Positions 13,831-22,553 of a stretch of 64,000 bases of DNA are shown here, piece by piece (position 1 is the stretch's first letter; every line of letters starts with the position of its first letter). Source of the stretch: Raineyella fluvialis. GTDB taxonomy: Bacteria; Actinomycetota; Actinomycetes; Propionibacteriales; Propionibacteriaceae. The stretch spans positions 2,728,001-2,792,000 of the forward strand of contig NZ_CP045725.1 in NCBI RefSeq assembly GCF_009646095.1, read 5' to 3'. A model generated the notes under the pieces. It was not told the DNA's origin, ran no database searches, and saw only the letters and a list, made by a program, of their open reading frames with translations. A program made the position numbers and the translations under genes.

Positions 13831-14568
13831 TCACGACTGGGGCTGGGCCTGCGGCTCGATCGGAAGGATCGCGTAGGCGGCCCGGATGTGGCTCTCCATC
13901 GCCGTCGCGGCCCGCTTCTGGTCCCGCGCGAGCAGAGCCTCGTACACCTCTTGGTGGTCCGCCATCGTCGCGCGCCGGAAGGCCGGCCAGTCCCGCATGT
14001 TCTTCTCCGCGGTCACGATCGGCCGGCGCAACGACTCGCGGATGGCGATTGTCATGTCCGTTGCGAGGGTGTTGCGGCCGGTGTTGGCGATGGCGACGTG
14101 GAAGCGGGTGTCGAGATCGTTGAAGGTGTCGGGGTCTTGGGCCACCGCCATCTCGTCGAGGATGTCGCGCAGTTCCTCGAGGTGCTCCTCGGTGATGTCG
14201 CGGCAGGCGGCGGCGATGGTCGTACGCTCCAACGCGATCCTCACCTCGGTGACGTCCTCGACCGGGAAGTCCGCCAGGGCGACCTGCAACCGCAGTACCT
14301 TCTTCAGCGCCTCGGTGCGGAAGGCCGCGACCCGCGTCCCGCCGCGGGGGCCCACCGAGGCGGAGAGCACACCCTGCGCGACCAGGGCATGGATCGCCTC
14401 GCGTACGGCGGCACGGCTCACCCCCAGTTGGGTCGCCAGGTCCCGCTCCGGCGGGAGCTGCTGGCCGATCACGAGGGAACCGCCGAGGATGGCTTCCTCG
14501 ATGTGATTGAGGACCACCTCGTAGGCTCGGCTGCCTTCAGTCACGTCATCGCCTCTCGATACGGTCAT
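13831..14568 (-). CDS. lldR: FadR/LldR-type GntR regulator (FCD domain)
   Basis: Likely lactate-responsive repressor of the neighbouring permease and oxidation genes. A GntR winged helix lies at about residues 12-80 (LPPERDLATQLGVSRAAVREA) and an all-helical FCD ligand domain with metal-type histidines at about 100-230. The 245 residues are typical. TAGACT (14580-14575) ends 6 nt before the ATG, so its own transcript is leaderless. Two TTGGTC-N-GACCAA sites lie between it and lctP, matching the TGGTNNNACCA pattern of FadR-like proteins. The effector is inferred from context. Confidence 0.85.
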   Translation of the reverse strand: MTVSRGDDVTEGSRAYEVVLNHIEEAILGGSLVIGQQLPPERDLATQLGVSRAAVREAIHALVAQGVLSASVGPRGGTRVAAFRTEALKKVLRLQVALADFPVEDVTEVRIALERTTIAAACRDITEEHLEELRDILDEMAVAQDPDTFNDLDTRFHVAIANTGRNTLATDMTIAIRESLRRPIVTAEKNMRDWPAFRRATMADHQEVYEALLARDQKRAATAMESHIRAAYAILPIEPQAQPQS

Positions 14569-14574
14569 GGGGAG

Positions 14575-14580
14575 AGTCTA
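14575..14580 (-). promoter_or_regulatory. -10 box of leaderless lldR
   Basis: TAGACT on the minus strand ends 6 nt before the regulator ATG. Operator 1 (14598-14612) covers the expected -35 position, which suggests autoregulation. Confidence 0.6.
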
Positions 14581-14591
14581 GAAGACACACC

Positions 14592-14621
14592 TTGACCATT
14601 GGTCTGACCAATGATTACTGT
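14592..14621 (+). promoter_or_regulatory. lctP-lutABC promoter
   Basis: TTGACC (14592-14597), an 18-nt spacer and TACTGT (14616-14621) form a promoter toward lctP. Operator 1 lies wholly within the spacer. Confidence 0.55.
14598..14612. promoter_or_regulatory. FCD-regulator operator 1
   Basis: Perfect 15-base palindrome ATTGGTC-T-GACCAAT containing TGGTNNNACCA. It sits between the -35 and -10 of the lctP promoter and at the -35 of the regulator gene, so bound repressor could block both. Confidence 0.8.
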
Positions 14622-14629
14622 ACTTTCTG

Positions 14630-14642
14630 TTGGTCAGACCAA
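14630..14642. promoter_or_regulatory. FCD-regulator operator 2
   Basis: Perfect 13-base palindrome TTGGTC-A-GACCAA, centred 31 bp (about three helical turns) from operator 1 and just after the predicted lctP transcription start. Confidence 0.8.
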
Positions 14643-14688
14643 TGCTGACCTTCCATGAACGTAGTGACAGAGGACAAAGGTGTTCCCT

Positions 14689-16359
14689 ATGACTCCCTTC
14701 CAGCCGACGCTCAGCCCACTCGGCAGCGTCACCGCCTCCGCACTGGTGGCGCTGGTTCCCATTCTGGTCATGCTCATCACCCTGGGCGTGCTGAAATGGA
14801 AAGCTTATCTCGCGGGTCTGGCCTCGTTGTTGGCCGCGCTGCTGGTGGCGGTCCTCGCCTTCCACATGCCGGTGACCATGGCGGGGCTGTCCGCCCTCCA
14901 GGGTGCGGCGTTCGGTATCTTCCCGATCACCTGGATCCTGCTGGCCGCCATCTGGATGTACGACATCACGGTGGTCAGCGGCCGGTTCGAGGATCTCCGT
15001 TCGACCTTCTCGTTGATCACCGACGACCCCCGCGTCCTCGGCATCCTGGTGGCCTTCTGCTTCGGCGGCCTGCTCGAGGCGCTGGCCGGATTCGGCGCGC
15101 CCGTCGCGATCACCTCGGTGATGCTCGTCGCCATCGGCTACTCGCCGCTCCGCTCGGCCATGACCGTGCTGTTGGCCAACACCGCCCCGGTCGCGTTCGG
15201 CGCCATCGCCACCCCGATCATCATGGCCGGCAACGTCTCCGGTCTCGACTACCACCGGATCGGCGCCTTCGTCGGTCGCCAGACCGCCATCCTGGCCTTC
15301 ATCGTGCCGTTCCTGATGCTGCTGCTGATCGACGGGCGCAAGGGGCTCAAGCAGGTGTGGCCCGCAGCCGTCGTCATCGGTGGTGTCTTCTCCGTCGCCA
15401 AGTGGATCACCTCCTCCTACGTGTCCGTCGAACTGACCGACGTGATCGCCTCGCTGCTCGGCATTGCCGCCGGTGTCGTCCTGATGCGCTTCTGGAAGCC
15501 CGCCGGCTCGGCCGAGGCGATGGAGCGGATCTCACGGCGGATGATGGGGGAGCCCGACTCCGTGCTGGAACGCGACTCCCACGCCCCCGCGGACCCCAAG
15601 AGCCTCACCGCCGGCAAGATCACCATGGCGCTGCTCCCGTACATCCTCGTGGTCGCCCTGTTCTCGATCGTCAATCTGATCCCGCCGATCGCCAACGCCC
15701 TGGCCGCGACCGACATCAAGTTCGGCTGGCCGGGCCTGGCCGGCAACATCCTGGACGCCGCCGGTCACAAGGTCACCCGCACCACGTTCAAGCTCGCGCT
15801 CCTCTCGTCCCCCGGCACTCTGCTCGCCGTGATCGCCATCATCACGGCTGCCATCTACCGGGTGCCCCCGCGCGCCGTGGTCGGGACCTTGGGCCGCAAC
15901 GCCCACAAGCTGCGCTTCACCGCCCTCACCATCGCCTCGGTCGTCGCCCTGGCGTACGTGATGGACTTCTCCGGCCAGACCGTCACGATCGGCACCTGGA
16001 TCGCCGGCACCGGTGCGGTGTTCGCCTTCCTCTCCCCGGTGCTCGGCTGGATCGGGACCTACGTCACCGGCTCCGACACGACGGCGAACGCCCTCTTCAG
16101 CGGCCTGCAGGCCACCGTCGGCAAGAAAATCGGCCTCGATCCCTTCCTCACCGTCTCCGCGAACGCCTCCGGTGGCGTGCTCGGCAAGATGATCAGCCCG
16201 CAGAACCTGGCGATCGCCGCCACGTCGGTCGGCCTGATCGGCCAGGAGTCACTGATCCTGCGCCGGATCGTCGGCTGGAGCTTCGCCCTGCTCGCCTTCC
16301 TCTGCGTGCTCGTCGGACTGATGTCCACGCCGGTCCTCGGCTGGCTGCTCCCGGCCTGA
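14689..16359 (+). CDS. lctP: L-lactate permease
   Basis: Proton-coupled lactate importer of the LctP/LldP family, 556 residues with about 13-14 transmembrane segments. The conserved GGLLEALAGFGAPVAI is at about residues 121-136, and the C-terminal ANASGGVLGKMISPQN is a family hallmark. I chose ATG 14689 over the GTG at 14680 because AAAGG lies 8 nt upstream. It heads lctP-lutA-lutB-lutC, so import and oxidation of lactate are transcribed together. Confidence 0.95.
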   Translation: MTPFQPTLSPLGSVTASALVALVPILVMLITLGVLKWKAYLAGLASLLAALLVAVLAFHMPVTMAGLSALQGAAFGIFPITWILLAAIWMYDITVVSGRFEDLRSTFSLITDDPRVLGILVAFCFGGLLEALAGFGAPVAITSVMLVAIGYSPLRSAMTVLLANTAPVAFGAIATPIIMAGNVSGLDYHRIGAFVGRQTAILAFIVPFLMLLLIDGRKGLKQVWPAAVVIGGVFSVAKWITSSYVSVELTDVIASLLGIAAGVVLMRFWKPAGSAEAMERISRRMMGEPDSVLERDSHAPADPKSLTAGKITMALLPYILVVALFSIVNLIPPIANALAATDIKFGWPGLAGNILDAAGHKVTRTTFKLALLSSPGTLLAVIAIITAAIYRVPPRAVVGTLGRNAHKLRFTALTIASVVALAYVMDFSGQTVTIGTWIAGTGAVFAFLSPVLGWIGTYVTGSDTTANALFSGLQATVGKKIGLDPFLTVSANASGGVLGKMISPQNLAIAATSVGLIGQESLILRRIVGWSFALLAFLCVLVGLMSTPVLGWLLPA

Positions 16360-16392
16360 CCCTCCGTTCCTCATCCCCATGAAGGAAAGACA

Positions 16393-17172
16393 ATGACGTC
16401 CCCCTCCTCTACTGGTCTTCCCGGTGCCGGGAAGACGGTGGCACTCTTCGCCACCTGTGCCAATGACGTGATGTTCCCCGACACCCCCAAGGCGGTGGTC
16501 ACGCTCCTGGAGCGGCTCGGCTGCCGGGTGGTGTTCCCCGAGGAACAGACCTGCTGCGGCCAGGTGTTCACCAACACCGGGTACTACCCCGAGGCCCTGC
16601 CGAGCGTGAAGACGTACGTCAAGGCGTTCAGCGACTACGACTACGTCGTCGGCCCCTCCGGCTCCTGTGTCGGCGCCGTCCGCCACCAGCACGCGATGCT
16701 CGCCGAGGAGGCTGGGGACCACGGACTGGCCCGGGAGGCCACCGCGGTCGCCGCGCGGACCTTCGACATCTCCGAGTTCCTGGTCAACGTGCTGGGCGTG
16801 ACCGACGTCGGGGCCTACTTCCCGCACCGGGTCACCTACCACCCGACCTGTCACTCCATGCGCGTCGCCAAGGTCGGGGATGCGCCCCTGCAGCTGCTCA
16901 GGGCCGTCCGCGGCCTGCAGCTGATCGAGCTCGAGTTCGCCGAGCAGTGCTGCGGTTTCGGCGGCACCTTCTCGTTGAAGAATCCGGACGTGTCCCGGGC
17001 CATGGTCAACGACAAGGCGCGCCACGTCATGGACACCGGCGCCGAATACCTCGTCACCGGCGACAACCTCTGCGCACTCAACATCTCCGGAGTGATCCAC
17101 CGCAACCGCGGCGGGGTCAAGCCGATCCATCTCGCCGAGATCCTGGCCCGGACCGAAGGAGGCAACCAGTGA
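16393..17172 (+). CDS. lutA: Lactate utilization protein LutA (Fe-S subunit)
   Basis: Iron-sulfur subunit of the LutABC L-lactate dehydrogenase, which oxidises L-lactate to pyruvate. Two cysteine-rich CCG domains are visible: CANDVMFPD with EEQTCCGQ in the first half, and YHPTCHSMR with EFAEQCCGFGGTF in the second. The 259 residues include about 15 more at the N-terminus than typical LutA, ending near TVALFATC. AAGGAAAG precedes the ATG. Its stop overlaps the lutB GTG by 4 bp. Confidence 0.94.
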   Translation: MTSPSSTGLPGAGKTVALFATCANDVMFPDTPKAVVTLLERLGCRVVFPEEQTCCGQVFTNTGYYPEALPSVKTYVKAFSDYDYVVGPSGSCVGAVRHQHAMLAEEAGDHGLAREATAVAARTFDISEFLVNVLGVTDVGAYFPHRVTYHPTCHSMRVAKVGDAPLQLLRAVRGLQLIELEFAEQCCGFGGTFSLKNPDVSRAMVNDKARHVMDTGAEYLVTGDNLCALNISGVIHRNRGGVKPIHLAEILARTEGGNQ

Positions 17173-18674
17173 CCGCCACCGAGCAGCCGCGCCGCGACAA
17201 GGACGGGCGTCTCACCCCCGCGCCGCCCGAGTGGACGACGCGCCCCGCAGCGCCGTTCCCCGAGGCCGCCGTCAAGGGCCTGGAGAACCAGGTCCAGCGG
17301 GCCAACCTGCGCCACGCGACCGGGACCATCCGCGCCAAGCGCGCCCGGGTCGTCGCCGAGGTCGACAACTGGCAGGACCTCAGGTCGGCCGGTGAAGCGA
17401 TCAAGAACCGTACGCTGCGCCACCTCGACCAGCATCTGGTGACGCTCGAGGAGTCCCTCACGAAGGCGGGTGCGACGGTCCACTGGGCCCGCGACGCGGC
17501 CGACGCCAACCGGATCATCGTCGACCTGGTCAAGGCGACCGGGGAACAGGAGGTGACCAAGGTCAAGTCCATGGTCACCCAGGAGATCGGCATGAACGAG
17601 GCCCTGGAGGAGGCCGGGATCGCCGCCTGGGAGACCGACCTCGCCGAGCTGATCGTCCAGCTGGGCCACGACTTCCCGAGCCACATCCTGGTGCCGGCGA
17701 TCCACCGCAACCGCGGCGAGATCCGCGAGATCTTCCGCGAGGAGATGGGCGTCTACGGCACCCCGGCGCCCGAGGGACTGTCCGAGCAGCCCGCCGAACT
17801 CGCCGGCGCCGCCCGCACCCACCTCCGCAACAAGTTCCTCCGGACAAAGGTCGCCATCTCCGGGGCCAACTTCGCCGTCGCCGAGACCGGCACCCTGGTG
17901 GTCGTGGAGTCCGAGGGCAACGGGCGAATGAACCTCACCCTGCCCGAGACCCTGATCTCGGTCGTCGGCATCGAGAAGGTGCTGCCGACGGTCGAGGACC
18001 TCGAGGTCTTCCTGCGCCTGCTCCCGCGCTCCTCCACGGGGGAGCGGATGAACCCGTACACCTCCATGTGGACCGGCCCCTCCGCCGGTGACGGCCCCCA
18101 GGACGTGCACGTCATCCTGCTCGACAACGGCCGGACGAACGCGCTGGCCGACCCGAAGGGCCGCGAGGCGCTGCGGTGCATCCGCTGTTCCGCCTGCCTC
18201 AACATCTGCCCCGTCTACGAGCGGGTCGGCGGGCATGCGTACGGCTCGGTCTACCCGGGCCCGATCGGGGCGATCCTCAACCCACAGCTGCGCGGGGTGG
18301 AGAACCCGATCGACAAGTCGCTGCCGTTCGCCTCGTCGCTGTGTGGGGCCTGCAACGAGGTCTGCCCGGTGAAGATCCCGATCTCCGACCTGCTGGTGCA
18401 CGAGCGCCACCGTGTGGTGGAGGAGAAGAAGCGTCATCAGCTGAACCAGTTCGAGCCGGCCATGATGAAGGCGGCGAGCTGGGTGATGGCCGACCACAAG
18501 CATCTCGAGGCCGCGGGCACCGCCAGTTCGCTGGCCGGCAAGTTGCTCCCGATCCGGACGATCGGCCCCCTGCCGGGACCACTGTCGCGATGGACGCAGA
18601 ACCGTGATGTCCCGATGGTCCCGGCCCAGACGTTCCGCCAGTGGTGGAAGGAGAACCATGATGAGCGCGCGTGA
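17169..18674 (+). CDS. lutB: Lactate utilization protein LutB (ferredoxin-type)
   Basis: Central subunit of the LutABC complex, 501 residues. An N-terminal LUD domain (about 70-310) is followed by two 4Fe-4S motifs, CIRCSACLNICP (about 337) and CGACNEVCP (about 393), and a C-terminal DUF3390-type helical region. The frame is open upstream inside lutA, but the GTG in the GTGA overlap with lutA gives the family length. Electron acceptor not evident. Confidence 0.94.
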   Translation: MTATEQPRRDKDGRLTPAPPEWTTRPAAPFPEAAVKGLENQVQRANLRHATGTIRAKRARVVAEVDNWQDLRSAGEAIKNRTLRHLDQHLVTLEESLTKAGATVHWARDAADANRIIVDLVKATGEQEVTKVKSMVTQEIGMNEALEEAGIAAWETDLAELIVQLGHDFPSHILVPAIHRNRGEIREIFREEMGVYGTPAPEGLSEQPAELAGAARTHLRNKFLRTKVAISGANFAVAETGTLVVVESEGNGRMNLTLPETLISVVGIEKVLPTVEDLEVFLRLLPRSSTGERMNPYTSMWTGPSAGDGPQDVHVILLDNGRTNALADPKGREALRCIRCSACLNICPVYERVGGHAYGSVYPGPIGAILNPQLRGVENPIDKSLPFASSLCGACNEVCPVKIPISDLLVHERHRVVEEKKRHQLNQFEPAMMKAASWVMADHKHLEAAGTASSLAGKLLPIRTIGPLPGPLSRWTQNRDVPMVPAQTFRQWWKENHDERA

Positions 18675-19305
18675 CGACGTGTTGGCCCGGGTGCGGGCCT
18701 CGTTGACCGATGTGGCCGAGCCGGACGGCCCGGTGGACTGGGCGTACGGCCTGCCCACGGCGATGGCCGACGTGGTCGACCGGTTCGTGGAGACGGTCAC
18801 CGACTACAAGGCCACCGTCGTGCGCTGCGGAGCGTCCGAGCTGCCCGGCCAGGTGATGCGCGGGCTGATGGAGACCGGCGCCCGGACTGTCGTCCTGCCG
18901 GCCGGCACCGACGAGATGCTGCATCGTACGCTCGAGATGGCGGCGGACCTGTCCGTACGGGTCGATGACGGGTCCCTCACCGCGGCGGATCTCGACGCCA
19001 CCGATGCAGTGGTCACCGCGAGCTCCGTCGGCATCGCCGAGACCGGGACGATCGTCCTCGACCACGGTCCGGGCCAGGGGCGCCGGGCGCTGTCGCTGGT
19101 GCCTGACCGGCACATCTGTGTTGTTCGCGCTGCGGACGTCGTCTCCGACGTCCCGGAGGCCGTCGCGAGGCTCGCGACGTCGGTCCGGGCGGGCCGGCCG
19201 CTGACCTGGATCAGCGGCCCGTCGGCCACCTCCGACATCGAGCTGAGCCGCGTCGAGGGTGTGCACGGCCCACGTCACCTGTGGGTCATCCTCGTCGAGG
19301 GTTGA
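18658..19305 (+). CDS. lutC: Lactate utilization protein LutC
   Basis: Third subunit of the LutABC lactate oxidation complex; a single LUD domain protein of 215 residues with ASSVGIAETGTIVLDHGPGQ and the C-terminal WISGPSATSDIELSRVEGVH typical of the family. Two adjacent ATG codons (18658, 18661) lie inside the lutB end after GGAAGGAG; the overlap is 14-17 bp. The stop falls in a tandem repeat shared with the convergent zur end. Confidence 0.93.
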   Translation: MMSARDDVLARVRASLTDVAEPDGPVDWAYGLPTAMADVVDRFVETVTDYKATVVRCGASELPGQVMRGLMETGARTVVLPAGTDEMLHRTLEMAADLSVRVDDGSLTAADLDATDAVVTASSVGIAETGTIVLDHGPGQGRRALSLVPDRHICVVRAADVVSDVPEAVARLATSVRAGRPLTWISGPSATSDIELSRVEGVHGPRHLWVILVEG

Positions 19306-19340
19306 TTCAGGCAGGGTTGATTCAGGCAGGTTGATTCAGG
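19300..19340. repeat. Tandem repeat covering two convergent stops
   Basis: About 2.8 copies of a 14-15 nt unit GGTTGATTCAGGCAG. The first copy holds the lutC stop and the last the zur stop. It may be a recent slippage product; I see no hairpin in it. Confidence 0.8.
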
Positions 19341-19737
19341 AGCGGGCGGCCCAGCACTCCGCGCAGACGCCGTAGATCTCCAGATCGTGGCGGATGTCGT
19401 GGAAGCCGTGCTGGGCCCCCACCCGCTGGGTCCAGGCGTGGACGTCGGGATCCTCGATCTCGACCGTGCGCCCGCATCGGCTGCACACCAGGTGATGGTG
19501 GTGGTGTTCGGTCGTGCAGCGGCGGTAGGCGACCTCCCCGTCGTTCGTGCGCAGCGCATCCACCTCGCCGCCGTCCGCCATCGCCTGCAGGGTGCGGTAG
19601 ACCGTCGTCAGACCGACCTGGTCACCCCGTTCCCGTAGCAGGTCATGTACCTGCTGTGCGGTGCGGAACTCCTCGACCTCGTCCATCGCCCGGCGCACCG
19701 CTTCACGCTGCCGGGTCGTCCGCTGGCCCACGGCCAT
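19336..19737 (-). CDS. zur: Fur-family regulator, probably Zur
   Basis: Zinc-sensing repressor of 133 residues. A winged helix (about 1-80, LTTVYRTLQAMADGGEVDAL) is followed by the metal and dimer domain with a run of five His, CSRCG, and the C-terminal CAEC, so both structural zinc Cys pairs are present. AGGAGGA 9 nt upstream supports ATG 19737; the frame runs on upstream into low-complexity Thr-rich sequence. It lies just downstream of znuB on the same strand, which together with the boxes at znuA argues for Zur rather than Fur. Confidence 0.88.
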   Translation of the reverse strand: MAVGQRTTRQREAVRRAMDEVEEFRTAQQVHDLLRERGDQVGLTTVYRTLQAMADGGEVDALRTNDGEVAYRRCTTEHHHHHLVCSRCGRTVEIEDPDVHAWTQRVGAQHGFHDIRHDLEIYGVCAECWAARS

Positions 19738-19765
19738 CCTGTCTCCTCCTGCCGTTCCCACGGTG

Positions 19766-20758
19766 TCAGTGCTCGTCGTAGTGGTCGCCGTGCATCGCGT
19801 GCCGATGACCGTCGTGGACGTAGTCGAGGTGGTCACCGTGCTGCACCGTGGGGTGGTGACACTCGGGACCCCCGTGCACGTGGGGGTGCCCCTCCTCGTG
19901 GTCGTGCGGTGCCGGGACGGCCTCCGGGACCACCGGGAGCTCGCGTCCCGACCGTCGCCGCCGGGTCAGGACCTCCCCGATCGGCAGCGACACGATGAAC
20001 ACACCGATCGCGATCAGGACGATCAGCGCGCCGGGCGGGGCATTCCAGTAGTACGACCCGAGGATGCCACCGGTGGCGGCGACCACACCGACGCCCATGC
20101 CGACCACCATGGTCATCCAGAACCCCGTGACCAGATTGCGGCTGGCGGCGATCGGGACGACCATCAGGGCGCTCACCAGCAGCAGCCCGACCGTCCGCAT
20201 GGACAGCGAGATCGCCACGGCGGCCAGGACGACGGTGAGGTAGTTGTAGAAGCGGATCGGCAGGCCGAGGGTGTGGGCGTACTCCTCGTCCGTCGACACC
20301 GCGAACAGCCGGTCCGCGAGCCCGACCGACACCACCAGGGCGATGACCGTGAGCACGACGATCATCACCAGGTCGCCGTTGCTGATGGTGGTGATCGAGC
20401 CGAAGAGGTACTGGTTGAGGCCACCGGAGCCGGCCAGTCCGGACATGAACACGCCTCCGGCCAGACCGCCGTAGAAGAGGATGGCCAGGCCGACGTCGCC
20501 CGACGCGCGCTGGTGCTGGCGCAGGTACTCGATCAGGACGGCGCCGATGGTGGCCACCGTGATCGCGACCGGCAACGGGGTGGTGCCGGTGAGCAGGGCG
20601 AGGCCGACGCCGGCGATGGCCACGTGGCCCAGACCGTCGCCGAGCAGGCTGAGCCGCTTCTGGACGATGTAGATGCCGATCGTCGGGGCGATCAGCCCGG
20701 TGAGGAGCGCCGCGACGAGCGCCCGCACCATGAACGGGTAGCTGAGGATCGTCGTCAT
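19766..20758 (-). CDS. znuB: Zinc ABC transporter permease with His-rich tail
   Basis: Membrane component of a high-affinity zinc importer (ABC-3 family), 330 residues with about 8-9 transmembrane segments, including GLGHVAIAGVGLALLTG. The last 49 residues (282-330) contain 15 histidines spaced as HxH and Hx2-4H and should lie in the cytoplasm as a metal-binding tail; standard ZnuB proteins of about 260-290 residues lack it. Its ATG overlaps the znuC stop by one base. Confidence 0.92.
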   Translation of the reverse strand: MTTILSYPFMVRALVAALLTGLIAPTIGIYIVQKRLSLLGDGLGHVAIAGVGLALLTGTTPLPVAITVATIGAVLIEYLRQHQRASGDVGLAILFYGGLAGGVFMSGLAGSGGLNQYLFGSITTISNGDLVMIVVLTVIALVVSVGLADRLFAVSTDEEYAHTLGLPIRFYNYLTVVLAAVAISLSMRTVGLLLVSALMVVPIAASRNLVTGFWMTMVVGMGVGVVAATGGILGSYYWNAPPGALIVLIAIGVFIVSLPIGEVLTRRRRSGRELPVVPEAVPAPHDHEEGHPHVHGGPECHHPTVQHGDHLDYVHDGHRHAMHGDHYDEH

Positions 20759-21567
20759 CAGTCCTCCTGGTCGGGTTCGGCCACGGACGGGTAGGCCGGC
20801 ACCCAGTCGTTGTGCGAGGAGACGTGCTCGGGCGGCAGGTGGTGCTCGTGGGGGAGGCGTGGGGTGGAGCCGGCGCTCTCGAACCCGGCGCCGTCGAACA
20901 CCAGCCGACCGTCCTGCAGCAGCAGGCTGCGGCTGACGAGGTCGGCGAACGGGCCGTGCTCGTGCAGCACGACGAGCACGGTGAGCTGATGCGCGGCGGT
21001 CAGGGTCCGCATCAGCGAGGCCAGCGACTCCTGAGTGGCGATGTCCACCCCGGCCAGCGGCTCGTCCATCACCAGCAGATCCGGATCGGTGGCGAGTGCC
21101 CGGGCGATCAGCGCGCGCCGGCGCTGGCCGCCGGAGAGATGGGCCAGCTGGGATCCCGCCTTGGCCGACAGGTCCACCTCGGCCAGTGCCCGCTCCACCG
21201 CCTGCCGGTCGCGACGCCGCGTCAGCTGGAAGGGCCGTCGCAGCGGCAGCCGACCCGTCGCCACGACTTCGCGCACGGTGGCGCTGAGCAGGCCGGGGTC
21301 CACGTGTTGGGGGACATAGCCGATCCGGTGCCAGTCCCGGAAGGACTCCTGCCGCTCGCCGAACAACTCGATGGAGCCTCGTCGGCGGGGGACCAGTCCG
21401 AGCACGGCGCGCAGCAGGGTGGTCTTGCCCGAGCCGTTTGCGCCGAGGAGCGCGACGAACTCGCCTCGGCCGATGTCGGCGGTGACGCCACGGACGATCG
21501 GCAGGCCGCCGAGGGTCACCGAGACGTCCCGCAGGCCGATGATGGTCGTCGGGTCACCCGTCATCAT
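20758..21567 (-). CDS. znuC: Zinc ABC transporter ATP-binding protein
   Basis: ATPase of the zinc importer. Walker A GANGSGKTTL, the signature LSGGQRRRA and Walker B LLVMDEPLAGVD are all present, with the H-loop VVLHEHG. The C-terminal 40 residues add a short His-containing stretch (PHEHHLPPEH). I chose ATG 21567, which makes an ATGA overlap with the znuA stop; a GTG two codons upstream is possible. Order znuA-znuC-znuB-zur. Confidence 0.92.
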   Translation of the reverse strand: MMTGDPTTIIGLRDVSVTLGGLPIVRGVTADIGRGEFVALLGANGSGKTTLLRAVLGLVPRRRGSIELFGERQESFRDWHRIGYVPQHVDPGLLSATVREVVATGRLPLRRPFQLTRRRDRQAVERALAEVDLSAKAGSQLAHLSGGQRRRALIARALATDPDLLVMDEPLAGVDIATQESLASLMRTLTAAHQLTVLVVLHEHGPFADLVSRSLLLQDGRLVFDGAGFESAGSTPRLPHEHHLPPEHVSSHNDWVPAYPSVAEPDQED

Positions 21568-22506
21568 CGGCACCCGTTCGCGGTGCGCAGGGACTGGAGG
21601 TTCGCCCGCATCACCCCGAGGTAGTCCGCGCCGCGAGTGGTGTCGGTGGGCTTGGCCTCGAGCGGGTCGAGGACGTCGGTCCGCAGGCCGGCGTCGCGGG
21701 CGATCGCCTGGGAGACGGCGGGCGAGACGGCCGTCTCGTAGAAGATCGTCGTGATGCCCTCCCGCTTGGCCAGGTCGGAGACCTCGGCGATCCGGGCGGC
21801 TGTCGGCTCGACGCTGGCATCCATGCCCGGATGGAGATCTGCTGGAGGGTGTAGCGGCGGGCCAGATAGCCGAACGCCTCGTGGGAGGTGACGAACCCGC
21901 GTCGCTCGCATGTGGTCAGGCCGGAGGAGTACTCCGTGTCCACCGCCTTGAGATCGGCCACGACGGCGTCGTTGTTGGCCCGGTAGGAGTCGGCGCCGGC
22001 TGGATCGAGCGCGGTCAGTTGGTCGCGCACGGCGTTCGCGACGGTGACCATGTTCGTCGGGTCGAGCCACAGATGCGGATCGGCCTTGGCGTCGTGCGGG
22101 TCGGTGGGGGTCTCGGTGTCGTGGCCCCGGCCGCCTCGGTGGTGTCGAGGTTCTGCACCAGGGTGCGGGTGTCCAGGGCCCGACCCTTCGTGCCCTGACC
22201 TACGGCGGCGTCGACCGCCGCCTGGAAGTGGGACTCGTAGATGACCAGGTCGCTGCCGGTGGTCACCTCGCCGACCTGCTGGGGAGTGAGCTCGAGGTCA
22301 TGGGCCTCCCCGCCGGGTGGCAGGAGGCCCTGCACCGTGACCCGGTCGCCGCCGATCCGCTGGGCCAGCCACTCGTACGGGTAGATCGCCGCCGCCACCC
22401 GGACCGTTCCACCAGGCTTCGAGGCCGACGGAGAGGCGGTGCAGGCGCCCAGGAGGGCGACGGCGACGAGTCCGGACGCGAGGGCGAGTGGGCCTGACAT
22501 CTTCAT
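21564..22506 (-). CDS. znuA: Zinc-binding lipoprotein ZnuA, broken in two places
   Basis: Solute-binding protein of the zinc importer. A lipoprotein signal with lipobox LLGAC follows the ATG at 22506, then the cluster A-I domain with YPYEWLAQRIGGD, the His in GGEAHDLELTP, and HLWLDPTNM. Two single-base losses break the frame: in the C run 22135-22138 and at 21826-21828 (plus-strand bases). Restoring one base at each gives a continuous protein of about 315 residues ending in SLRTANGCR. Two Zur boxes overlap its promoter. Its ATG directly follows a -10-like GACAAT by 7 nt. Confidence 0.85.
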
Positions 22507-22520
22507 GACAATCATTGTCA
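22506..22520. promoter_or_regulatory. Zur box 1
   Basis: Perfect palindrome TGACAAT-C-ATTGTCA at the znuA start codon. It covers the proposed -10 element and transcription start. Confidence 0.8.
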
Positions 22521-22542
22521 ACAAGGTGAGAATGATTGTCAA
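22514..22542 (-). promoter_or_regulatory. znuA promoter
   Basis: On the minus strand, TTGACA (22542-22537), a 17-nt spacer and GACAAT (22519-22514), then 7 nt to the ATG. Both hexamers lie inside the two Zur boxes. Confidence 0.55.
22527..22541. promoter_or_regulatory. Zur box 2
   Basis: TGAGAAT-G-ATTGTCA, the same 7-1-7 palindrome with one mismatched pair, centred 21 bp from box 1. It covers the -35 of znuA and lies 13 bp before the -10 of the divergent gene at 22567. Confidence 0.75.
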
Positions 22543-22553
22543 AACCAGACGGG

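Noticed and set aside
16851-18800. A 649-codon minus-strand frame over lutA-lutB-lutC
   Set aside because: Crosses three recognisable genes on the other strand and has no domain.
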